NCBI GenBank assembly: GCA_015661985.1
Contig: DQVB01000185.1
Location: 1-10,653, forward strand
Length of the DNA: 10,653 nucleotides
Reading direction: 5' to 3'
DNA from: Planctomycetota bacterium
Lineage (GTDB): Bacteria; Planctomycetota; Planctomycetia; Pirellulales; Thermoguttaceae
A model generated the notes under the pieces. It was not told where the DNA came from. It did no database searches and saw only the letters and a program-made list of their open reading frames with translations. This document shows, one piece after another, positions 7,062 through 10,653 of this stretch (positions are counted from its first letter, which is position 1; each line of letters begins with the position of its first letter). The position numbers and the translations under genes are program-made.

Positions 7062-7747
7062 ATGGCTCTGATCATCGACGGCTCCAATCTTCTCAACGCA
7101 TCGGGCGTCTTCACCCCGGCCGGTCACCCCCATACGCTCCAGTGGACGCGCCGCGCGCTGTTGGACTTCCTGGCCGATCACCTGTCCCGGAAAACGCGGG
7201 CGGCCACCCGGGTTGTGTTCGACGCGAAGCAGCGGCCGCGCGCCGCCGCTACGTGCTGTGCCGGTATCGCGGGTTGACGGTGCGGTATGCCAGCGGGTGT
7301 GGCGCGGCCGGCGATCTGATCGAGGAGTTGATCCGACCTGATACGGCTCCGCGCAGGCTGACCGTGGTATCCAGCGATCATCGCCTGCAGCGGGCGGCAC
7401 GCCGGCGTCGGGCCAGGGCGGCCGACAGCGACGTGTGGCTCCGCCAGCTGGTGGCCGATGAGCGGCAGCGGGCAACAGGTGAGCCGGCCGGGCTGGACAA
7501 GCCGGAGGGTCCACCGTCGGATACCGAGGTGGCCGGGTGGTTGGCCGTGTTCACCGGCCCGGGCACCGGCGCGCGCGTCTCCGATGGGGCGGATACCCGG
7601 CGCCGAACGGCTGCTGATGGCCGGCCGCGCATCGCAGGGGGCTTCGGAGTCCCGTTCTTTTTGAGTGTCGTGCAGAACGAGCTTGTCTTTCCAGGGCCAC
7701 GTTCAGCCGAGATCTTTCGAGGTTCGCCGTCCGAGTTCCAGAGGTGA
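7062..7747 (+). pseudogene. YacP-like NYN-domain ribonuclease, split by a frameshift
   Basis: NYN/YacP proteins have a PIN-like nuclease fold; relatives such as Rae1 of Bacillus cut mRNA at the ribosome. The gene starts at ATG 7062 with a purine-rich GGAGAAGAGGAG just upstream. Its first 60 residues read MALIIDGSNLL (Asp 6) to RVVFDAKQRP (Asp 54). The family then continues in another frame: RRRYVLCRYRGLTVRYASG, GDLIEELI, VVSSDHRLQRAARRR, and a C-terminal PEGPPSDTEVAGWLAVFTG helix. The shift lies between about 7222 and 7247, in the GC-rich run before TACGTGCTG, and fits loss of one base. In the original frame a TGA at 7275-7277 would cut the protein at 71 residues. All expected acidic residues are present across the two frames, so either the break is recent or it is a sequencing error. 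The residues after about 7570 do not look conserved. It is the only plus-strand gene in the window. Confidence 0.8.
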
Positions 7748-7779
7748 GGGGGCCGGCAGTCCCGAGTGGAGCGGACCGA

Positions 7780-8211
7780 TCAATCCAGGAGTTTGCGGAT
7801 CGCTTCCAGCAGTTCTTCCCTCTGGATCGGCTTGGGGAAGAAACCTTCGGGGGGCGGCACGATGCGGCGGTGACTGATGAACTTCTGGTAGGCGTAGGGA
7901 TCGCCGCCGTAGCCGGTCACCGCCGTGATGATCACCACGGGGATGGAGGCCAGCTGGGGATCGGTCTTCACCTCTTTGTAGAACCTCGTCCCCGAGGCTT
8001 CGGGCATGGAGATGTCCAGGGTGACCAGATCCGGCTTCTCCCGCCGCATCAGCTCCAGCGCTTCTTTGCCGTCGGCTGCACTGATCGTCTGGTACCCGTT
8101 GTCGCAGAAGAGCATTTCCAGGTAGCTCACCACACTCGGTTCGTCATCGACGATGAGGATCTTCTTGGCTTGTTGGCTGGTGGACATGGCCTGTGCCTCG
8201 TGTTCGGTCAT
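7780..8211 (-). CDS. Single-domain response regulator (receiver only)
   Basis: This 143-residue protein consists of a receiver domain with no output domain. The acidic pair Asp 22/23 (ILIVDDEPSV), the phosphoacceptor Asp 66 (LVTLDISMP), Thr 96 (VVIITA) and Lys 127 (FFPKPI) are all in place. The loop between the Thr and the Lys, which includes DPYAYQKFISHRRIVPPPEG, is longer than in CheY. The ATG at 8211 overlaps the TGA of the upstream regulator as ATGA (8208-8211), which suggests coupling. ATG 8187 (MSTSQQAKKILIVDD, with GAGG 8 bases upstream) is an equally good start and would give 135 residues. It probably takes phosphate from the histidine kinase encoded two genes upstream and acts by protein contact or as a phosphate sink. 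Confidence 0.93.
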   Translation of the reverse strand: MTEHEAQAMSTSQQAKKILIVDDEPSVVSYLEMLFCDNGYQTISAADGKEALELMRREKPDLVTLDISMPEASGTRFYKEVKTDPQLASIPVVIITAVTGYGGDPYAYQKFISHRRIVPPPEGFFPKPIQREELLEAIRKLLD

Positions 8212-8732
8212 GGTTTTTTCTTTTTCAGCGCTTCCAGGGCACGGCGCAGCGCGCCGGGGTCGGCTTTGGCCAGATGCTCCTGCAGTTCCTGTTGGAGTGC
8301 CAGTCTGTCTTCCGTTTCCCCGGTCTCTTCGATCCCCAGGGCTCGCTGGACGCAGCGCACGTAGTCCGCGGGCTTGACCGGTTTTTCCAGGTACGAACCC
8401 GGTCCGCAGATCACCCTGTTTTTCATGATCTCTTCCAGTTCAGGGCGCCCCAGTTCATCCTGGGCATGGGCCGTGACGATGAGCACGGGGATCTGGGCCA
8501 GCTTTTTGTCCTTGCGCAGTTCGTAAAGGAACTTGTGGCCGCTCTTTCTGGGCATGACCAGGTCGAGGGAGATGAAATCGGGAGGGTCCCTGCGCACCAT
8601 ATGCAAAGCCTCCTCCCCGTCGGCGGCCGTGACCACTTGGAAGCCGGCGTCGCGGAGGATCTGAGCCAGGTAGTCGCGCACGTTCGGTTCGTCGTCTACG
8701 ACCAGTACGGTTTTGTCCTGGGGCTGAGGCAT
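8208..8732 (-). CDS. Response regulator, receiver domain with short C-terminal tail
   Basis: This is a 174-residue regulator. The receiver (about 7-131) has Asp 13/14 (VLVVDDEPNV), phosphoacceptor Asp 57 (FISLDLVMP), Thr 87 (LIVTA) and Lys 117 (YLEKPV). Residues 132-174 form a charged helical tail (Leu/Gln/Glu, ending in KKKKP) without a DNA-binding or enzyme domain. As in its neighbour, the stretch between Thr and Lys is longer than in CheY and ends in an 'I-GPG--LEKP'-like segment, so the two regulators probably stem from one ancestor. The ATG at 8732 has GGGAAGAG about 7 bases upstream. It starts 18 bp after the kinase gene stops and overlaps the next regulator by 4 bases, so the three are one transcription unit. 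Confidence 0.93.
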   Translation of the reverse strand: MPQPQDKTVLVVDDEPNVRDYLAQILRDAGFQVVTAADGEEALHMVRRDPPDFISLDLVMPRKSGHKFLYELRKDKKLAQIPVLIVTAHAQDELGRPELEEIMKNRVICGPGSYLEKPVKPADYVRCVQRALGIEETGETEDRLALQQELQEHLAKADPGALRRALEALKKKKP

Positions 8733-8749
8733 GGCGACTCTTCCCGGTT

Positions 8750-9877
8750 TCAGGGGTTTGGTTCGGTACGTCTTTGTTCGGCCGGCGCACGGTCCGGGCA
8801 GGGCAGGTCGGCGCGCGGCAGTTCGATCCTGAACGACGAACCCTGGCCCGGCTTCGAAGCGAAGGAAATCCGGCCCCCGTGCTGGTGGACGATCTTCTTG
8901 GTGGTCAACAGTCCCAGCCCGGTGCCGCGGTCGGAGCCCTTGGTGGTGAAGAACTTGGAAAAGACCTGTTTGCTGATTTCATAATCCATCCCCTGGCCGT
9001 TGTCCACCACTTCGTAGACCAGCACGCCGTCGCGCTCACGCGTGGAGACGGTCACCACAAAGTTTCGCCGCTGCTCGCTCAGCAGGCAGGCGTCAATGGC
9101 GTTGGAGACCAGGTTGGCCAGACACGTATGGATTCCCTCCTCGTCCAAAGGCGCCGGGGCGATCCCTTCCTGGAGGTCGACCTCGAGCCGGATCCCAGCC
9201 CGTGCGGCCTGTTCAGCGAACATCTGGACCACCTTCCGCACGGGTTCGTTCGGGTCGATCAACCGGGCGTGGGCCACGCGCCCTTTGGCGAAATCCAGAA
9301 ACTCCTTGACGAACTGGGAGATCCGCGTCACGTTTTCTTCCAGCATGGCCCAGCCCCGGGCTATCCGCTCGTCATCCCCCTGGGCAATGCCCGTGTTCAC
9401 CGCGTACATGCCCCCTTCGAGCCCCATGAGCACATTCTTGATGCCGTGGGCGATGCCCGCTACGGTTTCGCCTACTGCGGCCAGCCGCTCCGCCTCGCGC
9501 TTCTCCCGTTCCAACTGCTTGACCAGCGTGATGTCCGTCGACATTTCGATCACGTACCGGATCTCGTCCCCGGGCCGGACGATAGGAACCATGTGCACAA
9601 GGTAATGGCTTTGGGAACCTTTACGGACGATCCCCTCCTCTTCGCGGATGCGGATCCGGCCGTCAGCGAACGTCTCCACGGCGGCGCAGTGGGCGCAGCG
9701 TTCCTTGCGGCCCTTGTACACCTCGTGGCACGGCCGTCCTTTCCAGGGGCCGTAGGTCTGCTCGAAACGCCGGTTGGCCTCCACGACCCGAAAGTCGCGG
9801 CTGATGACGCCGATGGCCATGGGGACGGCGTCAAACAGGTTTGCCCTGAGCCAATCGTGAATCTCTTCGGCTTCCAT
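8750..9877 (-). CDS. Soluble PAS-domain sensor histidine kinase with cysteine cluster
   Basis: The kinase is 375 residues from ATG 9877, which has GAAGGG 7 bases upstream. An in-frame ATG at 10006 would add 43 low-complexity Gly/Ser/Thr-rich residues and overlap the cytochrome gene by 11 bp. Numbering here is from that longer form. A PAS domain (about 52-165) contains the cluster PCHEVYKGRKERCAHC with Cys 93, 104 and 107. The phosphoacceptor region follows with His 187 in GIAHGIKN, then the N-box Asn 302 (NLVSNAIDA), G1 box DNGQGMD (335-341), the F-box FSKFFTTKG and G2 box GTGLGL (361-366). No membrane segment or signal peptide is visible, so it should sense an internal cue. The cysteine-bearing PAS could respond to redox state, a metal or heme; this is inference. 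Its partners are probably the two receivers just downstream, since neither it nor they carry an output domain. Confidence 0.93.
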   Translation of the reverse strand: MEAEEIHDWLRANLFDAVPMAIGVISRDFRVVEANRRFEQTYGPWKGRPCHEVYKGRKERCAHCAAVETFADGRIRIREEEGIVRKGSQSHYLVHMVPIVRPGDEIRYVIEMSTDITLVKQLEREKREAERLAAVGETVAGIAHGIKNVLMGLEGGMYAVNTGIAQGDDERIARGWAMLEENVTRISQFVKEFLDFAKGRVAHARLIDPNEPVRKVVQMFAEQAARAGIRLEVDLQEGIAPAPLDEEGIHTCLANLVSNAIDACLLSEQRRNFVVTVSTRERDGVLVYEVVDNGQGMDYEISKQVFSKFFTTKGSDRGTGLGLLTTKKIVHQHGGRISFASKPGQGSSFRIELPRADLPCPDRAPAEQRRTEPNP

Positions 9878-9995
9878 GGCAGTACCCTTCGCACAGGCAC
9901 CCACCTGGACCCCCGCACCTGTTCCGGCCCCGCCGCCCTGCCGTGTCACACCGCGGGTGGACTCGCCGGAGGCAAGCCGATCGTGCTCGCTTCGG
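9878..9995. other. Short gap, possible N-terminal extension of the kinase
   Basis: These bases are open in the kinase frame back to ATG 10006 and would encode a Gly/Ser-rich stretch with no domain. The longer start has only GGGAA about 10 bases upstream. I read this as untranslated spacer, with moderate doubt. Confidence 0.35.
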
Positions 9996-10653
9996 CTATC
10001 GCTCATCCTTCACCGTTTCCCGTTTCCTCGTGGACGGTGGCCCCGGAGCCAGCAGGATCAGCCGGCGGGTCCGGTCCGCGTCATGGCAGGTGTCGCAGCG
10101 GTCCAGCGAGGCGGGGTAACTCTCCGGCGACTCCTTTCGCTGTTCCTCGTGGCAGGCGATGCACAGGCCGTGCATGGCGTCCATGTAGCCGGGCGCGGCG
10201 GCCCACCGGCTGTCCGACGTGCGGATGATCGGGCCCGGCGGCGGCTGGTCCCAGTGGCACTCAGCACAGGCCGTGGCCGTCTCATAGGTTTTGGCACCCT
10301 CGCTGCTCGGGTGGCACTCGATACAGCCGCGGTTCCCCTCAAGCGCCTCCACGTGAGTGGAGTGGTCAAACAGGCGGGTCGGTTCGTACATGTCACGGTG
10401 GCACCGCGTGCAGGAGGTGTTCTGGTCCAGAGGCATGTTCCGATGGTGGCAGACGCCGCACGACGGGTCGCCCCCCAGCCTCTGGAGGTGCCCCTCATGA
10501 TCGAACAGCACGGCCTCACCGTTGCGGTTTCCGTCGATCAGGGTCAAGCGCACCGGCTGGCCTTCCCTCGGCCCGTCGTTCTGCCCCACGGCCAGCACCG
10601 GCCGGTTTCCCCGCCCGTCGCCGCGGGGGACGAGCCGGCCCGGTACGATCCGC
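9996..10653 (-). CDS. Multiheme cytochrome c, C-terminal part (at least six hemes)
   Basis: The gene runs off the right edge: the frame stays open from the GTG at 10598 to the last base, so the true start is outside. The visible 218 residues contain six CxxCH heme-binding motifs: CGVCH, CTRCH, CIECH, CAECH, CIACH and CDTCH. Histidines between them (FDHEGH, FDHSTH, MHGL) could be the distal axial ligands, as in class III (c3-type) bis-His cytochromes. Spacing between the first motifs is short and regular, another trait of that class. It should be exported, but the signal peptide lies beyond the window. There is no C-terminal membrane segment; the tail is basic (STRKRETVKDER). The stop at 9996 lies 118 bp before the kinase start chosen here, or overlaps the alternative one. 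The role is probably periplasmic electron transfer in anaerobic respiration; the donor and acceptor cannot be read. Confidence 0.92.
   Translation of the reverse strand, partial: RIVPGRLVPRGDGRGNRPVLAVGQNDGPREGQPVRLTLIDGNRNGEAVLFDHEGHLQRLGGDPSCGVCHHRNMPLDQNTSCTRCHRDMYEPTRLFDHSTHVEALEGNRGCIECHPSSEGAKTYETATACAECHWDQPPPGPIIRTSDSRWAAAPGYMDAMHGLCIACHEEQRKESPESYPASLDRCDTCHDADRTRRLILLAPGPPSTRKRETVKDER

Noticed and set aside
8774..10228. Plus-strand open frame of 484 codons
   Set aside because: It lies antisense to the histidine kinase and part of the cytochrome, both of which have clear motifs. No domain is visible in it.

Overview
The window is high-GC DNA with almost all genes on the minus strand. 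It suggests a member of the Planctomycetota, or a similar anaerobe or facultative anaerobe with many cytochromes. The clues are intergenic palindromes of a REP type that I associate with planctomycete genomes (3460-3540 and 6943-6980), a YacP-like NYN-domain gene, a decayed ISKra4-like transposase, and a multiheme cytochrome c next to a histidine kinase. The lineage is inferred from memory of these families and was not tested.

Region 1 (1-822) holds no intact gene. Bases 1-250 are rich in short stem-loops, and 279 to about 620 is the frameshifted C-terminal part of a transposase on the minus strand.

Region 2 (823-6437, minus strand, read from right to left) looks like one efflux operon. It starts with a sigma70-like promoter and a palindromic operator just upstream of an ArsR-family repressor. 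Next come a 49-residue cysteine-rich microprotein overlapping the repressor gene, a MacA/HlyD-like membrane-fusion protein, a MacB/LolD-type ATPase joined to it by an ATGA overlap, and two different MacB-type permeases. Together they would make a repressor-controlled tripartite-type ABC export (or lipoprotein or peptide extrusion) system, with the ATPase and the permeases on separate chains. A REP doublet plus an 18-bp tandem repeat sits between the ATPase and the first permease.

Region 3 (6438-7061) has no convincing gene. It contains a second REP-like element and a small inverted-repeat cluster. Region 4 (7062-7747, plus strand) is the NYN/YacP-like ribonuclease gene, split by a frameshift near 7222-7247.

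Region 5 (7780-10653, minus strand, running off the right edge) is a tight cluster. It holds a hexaheme-or-larger cytochrome c (partial), a soluble PAS histidine kinase with a cysteine cluster, and two receiver-only response regulators. The layout suggests a signalling module tied to redox or respiration: the cytochrome, or the respiratory chain it serves, is linked to a cytoplasmic kinase that passes phosphate to single-domain regulators.
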